Below, piece after piece: positions 17,101-22,927 of a DNA stretch of 64,000 bases. The position numbers were made by a program, and so were the translations under genes. Source of the stretch: Rudaea sp. 3F27F6 (GTDB taxonomy: Bacteria; Pseudomonadota; Gammaproteobacteria; Xanthomonadales; Rhodanobacteraceae); the NCBI RefSeq assembly GCF_005503555.1, contig NZ_SCNG01000003.1, positions 124,001 to 188,000 on the forward strand. Direction: 5' to 3'. The notes under the pieces were generated by a model. That model did no database searches. It was not told the DNA's origin and saw only the letters and a program-made list of their open reading frames with translations. How positions within the stretch are numbered: position 1 is the first letter of the stretch; each line of letters opens with the position of its first letter.

Positions 17101-19449
17101 GCAGGCTGCAACGCCGGTACCGGTGTCTGCACGACGCCGCCGACGAGCTGCACGGGCGGTGATACGCACTGCGTCTCGACGGGCGTGGCGCAGGCCGACC
17201 TGAGCGCGACGGGCGCCGTCGCACAGACGGTGACGACGAACACCCCGGTGACAGTGGTGACGACGTGCACGAACGCGGGCCCGCAGAGTGCGGCGAACGC
17301 GACCTGCGCGGTGACTGGCGGTCCTGCGGGCACACAGACGACCTGCAGTCCGACGGTGCCGGTAGCAAGCTTCGCCAACGGCGCGACGATCACGTGTACG
17401 ACGACGTTCACGCCGACGAGCGCGGGCGTGGTGACGCTGACGACGACGACCGGCAGCGACACGCCCGATCCGACGCCCGGCAATAACACGGCGACGAGCA
17501 CGGTCACGGTGAACACGCCGGCCTCGATCGATGTGACGAAGACGCTCGACGGCAGCGTGGATACGCCGATCGTCGGCGGCCAGACGATCCGTTACACGTT
17601 GACCGCGACGAATACGGGCGGCACGGCGGTGAGCGGCTATACGCTCTATGAGGTGGTGCCGGCGAATACCACGTTCGTTTCGGTAAGCGACGGCACGACC
17701 ACGGCGACGACCGACTGCGCCTCCGGCGCTGCGGCCGGCACGCTGTGCAAAGTGATCTTCGCCACGGTGCCAGCCAAGGTCGGCACGACGGACGGCACGG
17801 CCTCGGTGGTCGTGACCTTCGCGGCGACGCCGACGATCACCGACAGCACGCGGTTCATCGCGAACCGGATCACGGTGCCGAACGCCTGCGTGGGTTCGAG
17901 CTGCAGCCTGCCGCCGCTGCCGCCGGGCTGCAACACGGTCGACGGTCAGACGACGTGCACGCCGCCGACTTCGTGTTCGGCCAACGATACGCACTGCGTG
18001 CAGACGCCGGTCGCGATCGCGGATCTGCGCGCGAGCGGTCCGACTCCGGTCAATGCGACGATCGGCACGCCGGTATCGGTGCAGACGACGTGCACGAACG
18101 ACGGCCCGAACGCCGCGGCGAACGCGCACTGCGCGGTGACGGGCGGCCCGGCGGGCGCGCAGACGACGTGCAGTCCGACGGTGCCGGTGGCGAGCCTGGC
18201 GAGCGGCGCGACGATCACGTGTACGACGACGTTCACGCCGGTCGATGCGACGCCGATCGTGCTGACCACGACCGCGGACAGCGACACGCCCGATCCGAAC
18301 ACGGGCAACAACACGACGACGACCACGGTCACCGCAGGCCAGATCACGCCGAATCCGGACAGCGCGACGACGCCGTTCGGCACGCCGGTGACGACGGACG
18401 TAACCGCGAACGACGTGGCCAACGGATCGACGATCGACAAGTCGAGCGTGGTGCCGACCCAGCCGGCGCACGGCAGCGTGAGCTGCAGCACGACGGGCCA
18501 GTGCACGTACACGCCGGCGGCCGGCTTCACCGGCACCGACACGTATGCGTACAAGGTCTGCGACACCTCGTCGCCGGCGCGCTGCGGTTCGACCACGGTG
18601 ACGGTGACGGTCGGGCCGAAGGCCAACGCCGACACGCTGACGACGCCGCAGGATGCGCCCGGCACGGGCAATGTGTCCGGCAACGACGTCTATGCGCCGG
18701 GCTCGAACTTCAGCGTGACGACGCCGCCGGGCCACGGCACGGTGACGATGAATCCGGACGGCAGCTACACCTACACGCCGGCGCCGGGTTATCACGGACC
18801 GGATACGTTCACCTACACGGTGTGCACGCCGCCTCAGCCCGACGCGAAGCTGTGTTCGAGCGCGCCGGTCAATATCACAGTGCAGGCGCCGAACGTGTTC
18901 GATCCGCCGTTCATCACCAAGGCGGCGAGCCGCGCGGCCGACCTGCAAAGCGTGAAGTGGACGATCGTCGTCGACAACAACAGCAACCCGACCGCGCAGA
19001 GCGTGCAGGTGCGCGATCCGTTGCCGGCCAGCATGATCGCGGTCAGCGGCAGCGTGAGCTGCGTGGCTTACGGCGGTTCGACGGTAAGCGCGTGCCAGTT
19101 CGATACGGTGAACAACCGCCTTGTCGCCGACGTGCTGCTCGCCTCGGACCTCGGCCAGACGAATCCGATCGCGGGTCCGAACCGTGTCGAGGTGATCTTC
19201 GAGGCCAAGTACGTGACATCGCCGGTGCCGGTGACGAACACGGCGCAGGCCTGCTTCGATCCGCAGAACAAGGCGGGCGGTGCGGCGAGCTGTGCGCAGT
19301 CGGTCGCCGGTTCGGCTTCGTACACGCCGTCGGTGCCGCCGACACCGCCGGTGCCGGCGCCGATCAATTCGCGTTGGATGTTGATCCTACTGGCGATGAC
19401 GTTGATCGCGACGATGGCGTGGCGTTCGCGCCGCGGCGCGGACAGCTGA
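8155..19449 (+). CDS. Giant exported DUF11-repeat protein (3,764 residues)
   Basis: A predicted surface-anchored structural or adhesive protein. The signal peptide ends at about AHA (residue ~33). A unique N-terminal region to about 585 has FlgD-like features (SGKDNSGTAFPAGNYNF). DUF11-like and cadherin/Ig-like domains follow (VSVPPTVFPGATVNGTFVF; ITANNDTGT). Eight near-identical 261-residue units occupy residues 1031-3118, each with two DUF11-type domains and ten Cys, then one diverged unit, two VCBS/cadherin-like domains (PAAGFTGTDTYAYKVC; PAPGYHGPDTFTYTVC) and a last DUF11 domain. The C-terminus has a Pro-rich linker, SRWMLILLAMTLIATMAW and a basic tail, resembling an IPTL-type sorting signal. 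I chose ATG 8155 because GGAG lies 8 bp upstream and a signal peptide starts there. Confidence 0.9.
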   Translation: MGSRIEIPHVWRWIWAGGVLAAAVLLGRSAHAEGSRSLFPASYSSNPTTCDGNNPCRAEMDLRNGGSYAGVTKQSQFLYVFAEAGEYILLGSRNRGNSGDIRVYNPQSFGAKGSETVPTTINFSCAAASGTYPGSYSGNDTGGNARGLISTRAAELAGPNSANNSATVTNGYAPCAYLAPTTGVYGVVFTAASTGGTTANGIIDPPRVSSGTVSAWDVTVRANLTSTADLNGRLFTYAWVGYTGNNPRPVFHTLYYVTLDGYRYQQDSKGLDPNAYALYANAAGFLDNGQPLYKDLRGSDQYVGNIQSGLAAQPAQAPIFFSTPDPSGANAVEVGRVLQSLGIPSTPATPQLLSVGFNGAQGGNQTYVSAGGTFQFSTANTTSYQIVVSRNGTDFDPGNTANATLTGLAPGGANTAFWSGKDNSGTAFPAGNYNFQLIVRNGEIHFPLIDVEGNGNGGPVLTKLNGTPGDHTVFFDDRGYVTRNNVAIGVLNGNLCGASSAQVPPTPTYSLVGVDSSAQTGGKYYRWWPGYGNTNSDCSDSSAFGDAKALDLWAYQAASLPNSNLIVNPQPPAKVATSVSVPPTVFPGATVNGTFVFQNVGSTTATGVTYTTVIGTPGSCPTGVAFQSLPSGVNFTYNSSTCAVSFTGMPGSLTSGQQLVFNFSYTAPSVAGNVPVSTTVNSTNGGNANASGTTKVITADVAATVSVPVTTPPSSPVSGTITYTNLSAATANADGITYTATIGTAGSCPSGVSFPTLPSGATANYNSSSCQVSFSGMPTSLTPGQSLTVGFQYTSPATAGSTIPVNVSIATTTPESNTANNSQSGSTKVAGAITANNDTGTAVSSAAGGTSVTNVLSNDSLNGATPTAGTGGTVILTAVGTLPTGITLNTSTGAVNVAAGTAYGNYSFDYQICETANPTNCKTATVTVPVVSIVAKNDVGATVPNTGGTAYSNVLNDNGNGADTLNGVPATLTTVTLSQVSSTNAGVSLNPATGAVTVAPGTPAGSQTVTYKICDKANPSICTTATSTVTVNTPASITVAKAQTSPAAGTPVQPGDQIEYELTATNTGGTAATNYAFYEELPQYTTYVGATAETATPTVTGCAAGDAGAKLCTVSFDAVPANGTSKAKITVKVGTLPTSATKVVNLITDNTTTPPAGCNAGTGVCTTPPTSCTGGDTHCVSTGVAQADLSATGATAQTVTVNTPVTVVTTCTNAGPNAAQSATCAVTGGPAGTQTTCSPTVPVTSLANAATITCTTTFTPTSSGVVTLTTTAGSNTPDPTPGNNTATSKVTVNTPAAITVAKAQTSPAAGTPVQPGDQIEYELTATNTGGTAATNYAFYEELPQYTTYVGATAETATPTVTGCAAGDAGAKLCTVSFDAVPANGVSKAKITVKVGTLPTSATKVVNLITDNTTTPPASCNAGTGVCTTPPTSCTGGDTHCVSTSVAQADLSATGAVAQTVTVNTPVTVVTTCTNAGPNAAQSATCAVTGGPAGTQTTCSPTVPVTSLANGATITCTTTFTPTSSGVVTLTTTAGSNTPDPTPGNNTATSKVTVNTPAAITVAKTQTSPAAGTPVQPGDQIEYELTATNTGGTAATNYAFYEELPQYTTYVGATAETATPTVTGCAVGDAGAKLCTVSFDAVPANGVSKAKITVKVGTLPTSATKVINLITDNTTTPPAGCNAGTGVCTTPPTSCTGGDTHCVSTGVAQADLSATGATSQTVTTNTPVTVVTTCTNAGPNAAQSATCAVTGGPAGTQTTCSPTVPVTSLANGATITCTTTFTPTSAGVVTLTTTTGSDTPDPTPGNNTATSTVTVNTPAAITVAKAQTSPAAGTPVQPGDQIEYELTATNSGGTAATNYAFYEELPQYTTYVGATAETATPTVTGCAAGDAGAKLCTVSFDAVPANGSSKAKITVKVGTLPTSATKVVNLITDNTTTPPAGCNAGTGVCTTPPTSCTGGDTHCVSTGVAQADLSATGATSQTVTTNTPVTVVTTCTNAGPNAAQSATCAVTGGPAGTQTTCSPTVPVTSLANAATITCTTTFTPTSAGVVTLTTTAGSNTPDPTPGNNTATSTVTVNTPAAITVAKAQTSPAAGTPVQPGDQVEYELTATNTGGTAAMNYAFYEELPQYTTYVSATTETATPTVTGCAVGDAGAKLCTVSFDTVPANGISKAKITVKVGTLPTSAARMINLITDNTTTPPAGCNAGTGVCTTPPTSCTGGDTHCVSTGVAQADLSATGATSQTVTTNTPVTVVTTCTNAGPQSAANATCAVSGGPAGTQTTCSPTVPVTSLANAATITCTTTFTPTSAGVVTLATTTGSDTPDPTPGNNTATSTVTVNTPAAITVAKAQTNPAPGTAVQPGDEIEYELTATNTGGTAATNYAFYEELPQYTTYVGVTAETATPTVTGCAVGDAGAKLCTVSFDAVPANGTSKAKITVKVGTLPTSATKVINLITDNTTTPPAGCNAGTGVCTTPPTSCTGGDAHCVSTGVAQADLSATGAVAQTVTTNTPVTVVTTCTNAGPQSAANATCAVTGGPAGTQTTCSPTVPVTSFANGATITCTTTFTPTSSGVVTLTTTAGSDTPDPTPGNNTATSTVTVNTPAAITVAKVQTSPAAGTPVQPGDEIEYELTATNTGGTAATNYAFYEELPQYTTYVGATAETATPTVTGCAAGDAGAKLCTVSFDAVPANGTSKAKITVKVGTLPTSAARVINLITDNTTTPPAGCNAGTGVCTTPPTSCTGGDTHCVSTSVAQADLSATGATSQTVTTNTPVTVVTTCTNAGPQSAANATCAVTGGPAGAQTTCSPTVPVTSLADGATITCTTTFTPTSAGVVTLTTTAGSDTPDPTPGNNTATSTVTVNTPAAITVAKVQTSPAAGTPVQPGDEIEYELTATNTGGTAATNYAFYEELPQYTTYVGATAETATPTVTGCAAGDAGAKLCTVSFDAVPANGTSKAKITVKVGTLPTSATKVVNLITDNTTTPPAGCNAGTGVCTTPPTSCTGGDTHCVSTGVAQADLSATGAVAQTVTTNTPVTVVTTCTNAGPQSAANATCAVTGGPAGTQTTCSPTVPVASFANGATITCTTTFTPTSAGVVTLTTTTGSDTPDPTPGNNTATSTVTVNTPASIDVTKTLDGSVDTPIVGGQTIRYTLTATNTGGTAVSGYTLYEVVPANTTFVSVSDGTTTATTDCASGAAAGTLCKVIFATVPAKVGTTDGTASVVVTFAATPTITDSTRFIANRITVPNACVGSSCSLPPLPPGCNTVDGQTTCTPPTSCSANDTHCVQTPVAIADLRASGPTPVNATIGTPVSVQTTCTNDGPNAAANAHCAVTGGPAGAQTTCSPTVPVASLASGATITCTTTFTPVDATPIVLTTTADSDTPDPNTGNNTTTTTVTAGQITPNPDSATTPFGTPVTTDVTANDVANGSTIDKSSVVPTQPAHGSVSCSTTGQCTYTPAAGFTGTDTYAYKVCDTSSPARCGSTTVTVTVGPKANADTLTTPQDAPGTGNVSGNDVYAPGSNFSVTTPPGHGTVTMNPDGSYTYTPAPGYHGPDTFTYTVCTPPQPDAKLCSSAPVNITVQAPNVFDPPFITKAASRAADLQSVKWTIVVDNNSNPTAQSVQVRDPLPASMIAVSGSVSCVAYGGSTVSACQFDTVNNRLVADVLLASDLGQTNPIAGPNRVEVIFEAKYVTSPVPVTNTAQACFDPQNKAGGAASCAQSVAGSASYTPSVPPTPPVPAPINSRWMLILLAMTLIATMAWRSRRGADS
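11245..17508 (+). repeat. Eight tandem 783-bp coding repeats
   Basis: Exactly periodic units starting at 11245, 12028, 12811, 13594, 14377, 15160, 15943 and 16726, each opening with VNTPA-ITVAK. All are 261 codons with no length variation, so the reading frame is kept. Differences are scattered and mostly synonymous. Units 1-4 share CTNAGPNAAQSATC, units 5-8 share CTNAGPQSAANATC; units 1-5 read GDQ and 6-8 GDE before the EYE motif. Confidence 0.95.
17509..18327 (+). repeat. Ninth, diverged repeat unit
   Basis: It begins with VNTPASIDVTKTLDG and keeps the unit layout (TATNTGGTA, NTVDGQTTC replacing NAGTGVC, CTNDGPNAAANAHC, TCSPTVPVASL) but is 819 bp long and clearly older than the eight-copy array. 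It probably marks the ancestral edge of the expansion. Confidence 0.8.
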
Positions 19450-19469
19450 GGTTCGTAGGGCAGGGGATA

Positions 19470-19495
19470 GAACCGGTCCAGCGCTGGACCGGTTC
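19470..19495. terminator. Perfect 26-bp palindrome after the giant gene
   Basis: GAACCGGTCCAGC followed directly by its exact reverse complement, 20 bp after the stop codon and between convergent genes. As RNA it would form a stem of up to 13 bp minus the loop bases. No T-tract follows on either strand, so intrinsic termination is unproven; mRNA 3'-end protection is an alternative. Confidence 0.55.
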
Positions 19496-19501
19496 GGTTG
19501 C

Positions 19502-19529
19502 GACGAGCCCGGCGTATGCCGGGCTCGTC
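19502..19529. terminator. Second hairpin after the giant gene
   Basis: Perfect 12-bp stem GACGAGCCCGGC / GCCGGGCTCGTC with a GTAT loop, 6 bp after the first palindrome. The pair probably separates transcription of the giant gene from the convergent GGDEF gene. No T-tract is present. Confidence 0.6.
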
Positions 19530-19608
19530 CGCGCTTAGTGTGTATGTAAAACCGGTGCAGGCCGTTCGCCGCCTGCCGACGATTCGATCTTATTGCGGCC
19601 GATGACGC

Positions 19609-21456
19609 TCACGACTGCCAGGCGAGCGGCGAGCTGGCTTCGAGTCTGACCTGTCCCGATTCGGCCGCCTGCTGTGGCGCGCGTGCGATCGTCAGGGTCG
19701 AGCCTCCGTCTTTCGCCGCCACGCCCCAGATGCCGGCCCAGGCGTTCGCGCCGGCCTGCCGAGCGGATTGCAGCGCGCGCGCGGCGAGACGCAGCGCGTC
19801 GTGCCAGTCGTGCGTCGTGCCATCGGGAAAGAACGGGTTCGAGGCGACGCCGATCGAGATGCCGATCTTGACCGCATCGCCATCGGACAGATCGATGCCG
19901 CCTTCCTCAACGAGGCGGCGCAGCGCGTCGGCGCGCGCATTCGCTTCCTCGAACGTGGCGCCGCCGAGGGCGACGAGGAAACTGTCTTCGCTCCAGCGCG
20001 CGGCAAAGTCGTTCGCGCCGCCGAGTGTGCGCACGCGGCGCGCGAGCTGACGCAGCACGCGGTCGCCGACTTCGTAACCGTACAGATCGTTGATCGCGTC
20101 GAGCTTGTCGACGGCAATGAGCAGCAGCGCCTCGCGTGCACCGGCTGCCGCGTCCGCGGACGCGGCAGCGAAACGCGCGATCGCGGCGCTGCGGTTCGGC
20201 AGGCCGGTGAGCGGATCGATGCCGCGCAGACGACGGATGCGGTGGCGCGCGCGCAGCCATAGCACCGATGCGGCGACCGCGAGCAGGACGGAGAGCGCAG
20301 CGCCGCCGAGCAGCAGCGGCGTCGCGCGGGTCAGCTCGCCGTTGTTCGACTTTGCCGCGTCGTTGCGCGCCTTGATCGCCGCGTCGACGGCGACGACGTC
20401 GCGCAGGTTCTGCGCCTTGAGCGTGCCGAGTGTGATCGCGTCGGCCTGCTTGAGCGCGTCGAACGCCTGCTGCGGTTTGTCCATGCCGGCGTAGATCGTG
20501 GCGAGCAGGCGCAGCGCGTCTTCTTTCTCTTGCCGATAGTTGCCCTGTTCGGCCAAGCCGAACGCCTGCTGCGCCGTGCTCAGTGCGGAGTCGCGCTCGC
20601 CGCCGTTCCAGCGGCGTTCGGCGATGCGGCTCAGGGTATAGCTCTGGCCCTGCATATCCTTGATCTCGCGCTGGCCCGCGAGCGAGGCGTCGAGCAGCGC
20701 GGCGGCTTCCTCGTGGCGCCCTTGCGTATCGAAGATCACTGCGCGTTGGGTGTTCACGCGGTTGCGCAGCAAGGCGTCGCCCTGGGCCTGGTCGAGATGC
20801 TGCGCGAGCTTGTCGAAGGCGACGAGCGCTTCGTCGTAGCGCTTCATCTTCATCAAATTGAAGGAGAAGTTGTAGTCGATCCACGGCTGGTTGCGCGCAT
20901 GGCCCTGGCTCAGTTCGTAGGCCTTGCGGATGTAGCGGTCCGCGGCTTCGGGCGCATCGAGGCCGAAGTACACGGTGCTGATCGCCACGGCGGCATTGAT
21001 GCGGTACTGAACCATCGACTCGGCCGCGCTGAGTTCGTATGCGCGGATGAAAAAGCCGGTCGCGCGGACCACGTCGCCGGAGGTCTGCAGCATGCTGCCG
21101 ATCGCGGTCAGCGAAAGGAATTTCTGCGTGTCGTTGAATTCGCTCCAGTGCGCGTCGGTCAGTGCCTGCGTGCGGTCGGCGATCGCCGACGATTCCGCAG
21201 GCTTGCCGATGAGACCTTTCGCCGTGCCGAGGCAGCCGAGCCAACCGATTTCGCTGAACGCGGAGAGCCTGCCAGCGGCGAGGCGTTTCTCGGCCATCTG
21301 CTCCGCTTCCTGGGGTGCGCGGCCCATCTGCTGCATACACTGCGAGATCGCGGCTTGCTCCGGATCGACTGCAGGTACAATCTGCGCAGATACATGGCGC
21401 GCGATCGGTACGCACATGGCGAGAGCGGAAACGAACAGCAAGGGACGTCGGGTCAT
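19609..21456 (-). CDS. Exported-sensor TPR protein with degenerate GGDEF domain
   Basis: A 615-residue membrane protein. The signal peptide or anchor ends near HVSAQ (25). About 350 residues of TPR-like helices follow (probably periplasmic), then a transmembrane segment near 380-402 and a cytoplasmic GGDEF-type domain from about 412 (DPLTGLPNR at 414-422). The signature GG[DE]EF is SEDSF at residues 489-493 (in RWSEDSFLVAL), so both glycines and the glutamate are lost; cyclic-di-GMP synthesis is unlikely unless this subfamily is unusual. It may act as a binding or signalling domain. Start ATG 21456 has AAGGA upstream. It is divergent from the histidine kinase with a 52-bp gap, suggesting shared regulation. 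Confidence 0.85.
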   Translation of the reverse strand: MTRRPLLFVSALAMCVPIARHVSAQIVPAVDPEQAAISQCMQQMGRAPQEAEQMAEKRLAAGRLSAFSEIGWLGCLGTAKGLIGKPAESSAIADRTQALTDAHWSEFNDTQKFLSLTAIGSMLQTSGDVVRATGFFIRAYELSAAESMVQYRINAAVAISTVYFGLDAPEAADRYIRKAYELSQGHARNQPWIDYNFSFNLMKMKRYDEALVAFDKLAQHLDQAQGDALLRNRVNTQRAVIFDTQGRHEEAAALLDASLAGQREIKDMQGQSYTLSRIAERRWNGGERDSALSTAQQAFGLAEQGNYRQEKEDALRLLATIYAGMDKPQQAFDALKQADAITLGTLKAQNLRDVVAVDAAIKARNDAAKSNNGELTRATPLLLGGAALSVLLAVAASVLWLRARHRIRRLRGIDPLTGLPNRSAAIARFAAASADAAAGAREALLLIAVDKLDAINDLYGYEVGDRVLRQLARRVRTLGGANDFAARWSEDSFLVALGGATFEEANARADALRRLVEEGGIDLSDGDAVKIGISIGVASNPFFPDGTTHDWHDALRLAARALQSARQAGANAWAGIWGVAAKDGGSTLTIARAPQQAAESGQVRLEASSPLAWQS

Positions 21457-21508
21457 CGCACTCGATCCTTTGGGAAAAATGGCGGTTCTCTGATCAACCT
21501 TTCAGTGT

Positions 21509-22927
21509 ATGCGAGACGGCAGTCCTTGCGCTGAGGCGCACTCGGCAGAATCGCCGCGCGCCGGCCGCGCGTCGGTGTCGTGGCTGCGCCCCGCGCCGAT
21601 CGCCGATCCGCTCGACCGACGCAACGCGGCGATGCTGCGCATTCTGCTCGTGTGCATGGGCATCGCCCAGCCGCTCAGCACCTTGTCGAGCCAGCTCGGG
21701 CCGCAGCCGGTCATGCTCGACACCGGCGCAGTCGTTCTCTCCGCGGCGAGCACGGCGCTGGTCTGGTTGTGTTTTCTGATCCTGCATCGCGGACATTTCC
21801 GCATCGCGGCGAATCTGTTCGTCGCGACGAGCCTGCTCTTCCTTTTCTACGTGTATGCCGAATGGGGGCTCGCGCAGCAGATGCGCTTCCAGCTCGGCCA
21901 GGTCTATCCCGTGCTTGTCGGCGGCCTGCTGTTGAGCCGGCGCTCGCTATGGCTGTGCGCCGGCATGCTCGGCGCGATCTTTCTCGTCGGCGCTTGGCGC
22001 GATCTGGCGAATCTGTACTACAGCTTGCACATGTTCACGAGCGGCGCGGTCGATCTGCTGCGCACGCTGTTCGCCCTGCTCGTGATCACGCTGGTCCTCG
22101 ACCGCGCGGTCGCCGCGCTGCGCGACAGCCTTGCCGTCGCGCTCAAGCGCGGCAACGATCTCGCGCGCATCCGCGACCGCATGCAGCTCGAGATTGAAGA
22201 CAAGGAACGTTCGCGCGAGCAGATGCTGCACGCACAGAAGATGCAGGCGGTCGGCCGCCTCGCCAGCGGCATCGCGCACGATTTCAATCACCTGCTCTCG
22301 CTGATCCTCGGCTATGCACGGCAGGGCCGCGACGGCGGCAATGCGGACGAAATGCGGCAGGCCCTCGCCGGGGTCGAGAGCGCGGCGCGGCGCGCGGCCG
22401 CGGTGTCGCACAAACTGCTCAACTTCGCGCGCGAGGATCTGACCCGCACCGAAGTGTTCGACGCGGACAAAGCGGTGCGCGAGATGCGCCCGATATTCGC
22501 GCAACTGTTCGACCCGCGCACGCACCTCGTCTACGAGCCGGCCGGCGAAGCCTTGCCGATCTCGTTCGATCGCGCGCAGTTCGAGCTGATGCTGCTCAAC
22601 ATCGCCGCCAACGCGAATCAGGCGATGCCGGACGGCGGAAGTTTCCGCGTCATCCTGCGTTCGTTGCGCGAATCGGCGCAGGCCGAGATCGTCCTCGCCG
22701 ACAGCGGCCATGGCATGAGCGAGGACGTGCTGCGCCGCGTGTTCGAGCCGTTCTTCACGACCAAGCCCGCGGGCGAAGGCACAGGGCTCGGACTTCCGGC
22801 CGCGTACAACATGGTCAAGGCCAACGGCGGAACCCTGACCGCACATAGCGCGCCGGGCGCGGGTGCAATCTTCGTCATCCGTCTGCCGCTCGCAGCGCAC
22901 ATCGAATCCACACTGCCCGCGGACTGA
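21509..22927 (+). CDS. Membrane sensor histidine kinase
   Basis: A 472-residue kinase without an attached receiver domain. About five transmembrane helices occupy residues 42-205. A short coiled segment (EDKERSREQMLHAQKM) leads to the dimerisation/phospho-acceptor motif GIAHDFNHLL. The ATPase domain shows N-box NIAANANQAM, G1 DSGHGMS, F-box FEPFFTTK and G2 GTGLGL. The H-box type (AHDFNHLL) is the NtrB-like group common in hybrid kinases. No cognate regulator adjoins, though the orphan regulator at 7147 is a possible partner (speculative). The stop codon abuts that of the convergent LTA-synthase-like gene with no spacer. The start is uncertain because no good ribosome-binding site precedes 21509. 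Confidence 0.85.
   Translation: MRDGSPCAEAHSAESPRAGRASVSWLRPAPIADPLDRRNAAMLRILLVCMGIAQPLSTLSSQLGPQPVMLDTGAVVLSAASTALVWLCFLILHRGHFRIAANLFVATSLLFLFYVYAEWGLAQQMRFQLGQVYPVLVGGLLLSRRSLWLCAGMLGAIFLVGAWRDLANLYYSLHMFTSGAVDLLRTLFALLVITLVLDRAVAALRDSLAVALKRGNDLARIRDRMQLEIEDKERSREQMLHAQKMQAVGRLASGIAHDFNHLLSLILGYARQGRDGGNADEMRQALAGVESAARRAAAVSHKLLNFAREDLTRTEVFDADKAVREMRPIFAQLFDPRTHLVYEPAGEALPISFDRAQFELMLLNIAANANQAMPDGGSFRVILRSLRESAQAEIVLADSGHGMSEDVLRRVFEPFFTTKPAGEGTGLGLPAAYNMVKANGGTLTAHSAPGAGAIFVIRLPLAAHIESTLPAD

Noticed and set aside
11245-17508. CRISPR-like or mobile array
   Set aside because: Units are 783 bp, coding, in frame and without spacers; this is an intragenic protein repeat.
11527-18948. A 2,473-codon open frame on the minus strand opposite the repeat array
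   Set aside because: It is a mirror of the tandem repeat and GC-biased codons; the product is Arg/His-rich low-complexity sequence without any domain, and the plus-strand frame has a clear protein with a signal peptide.
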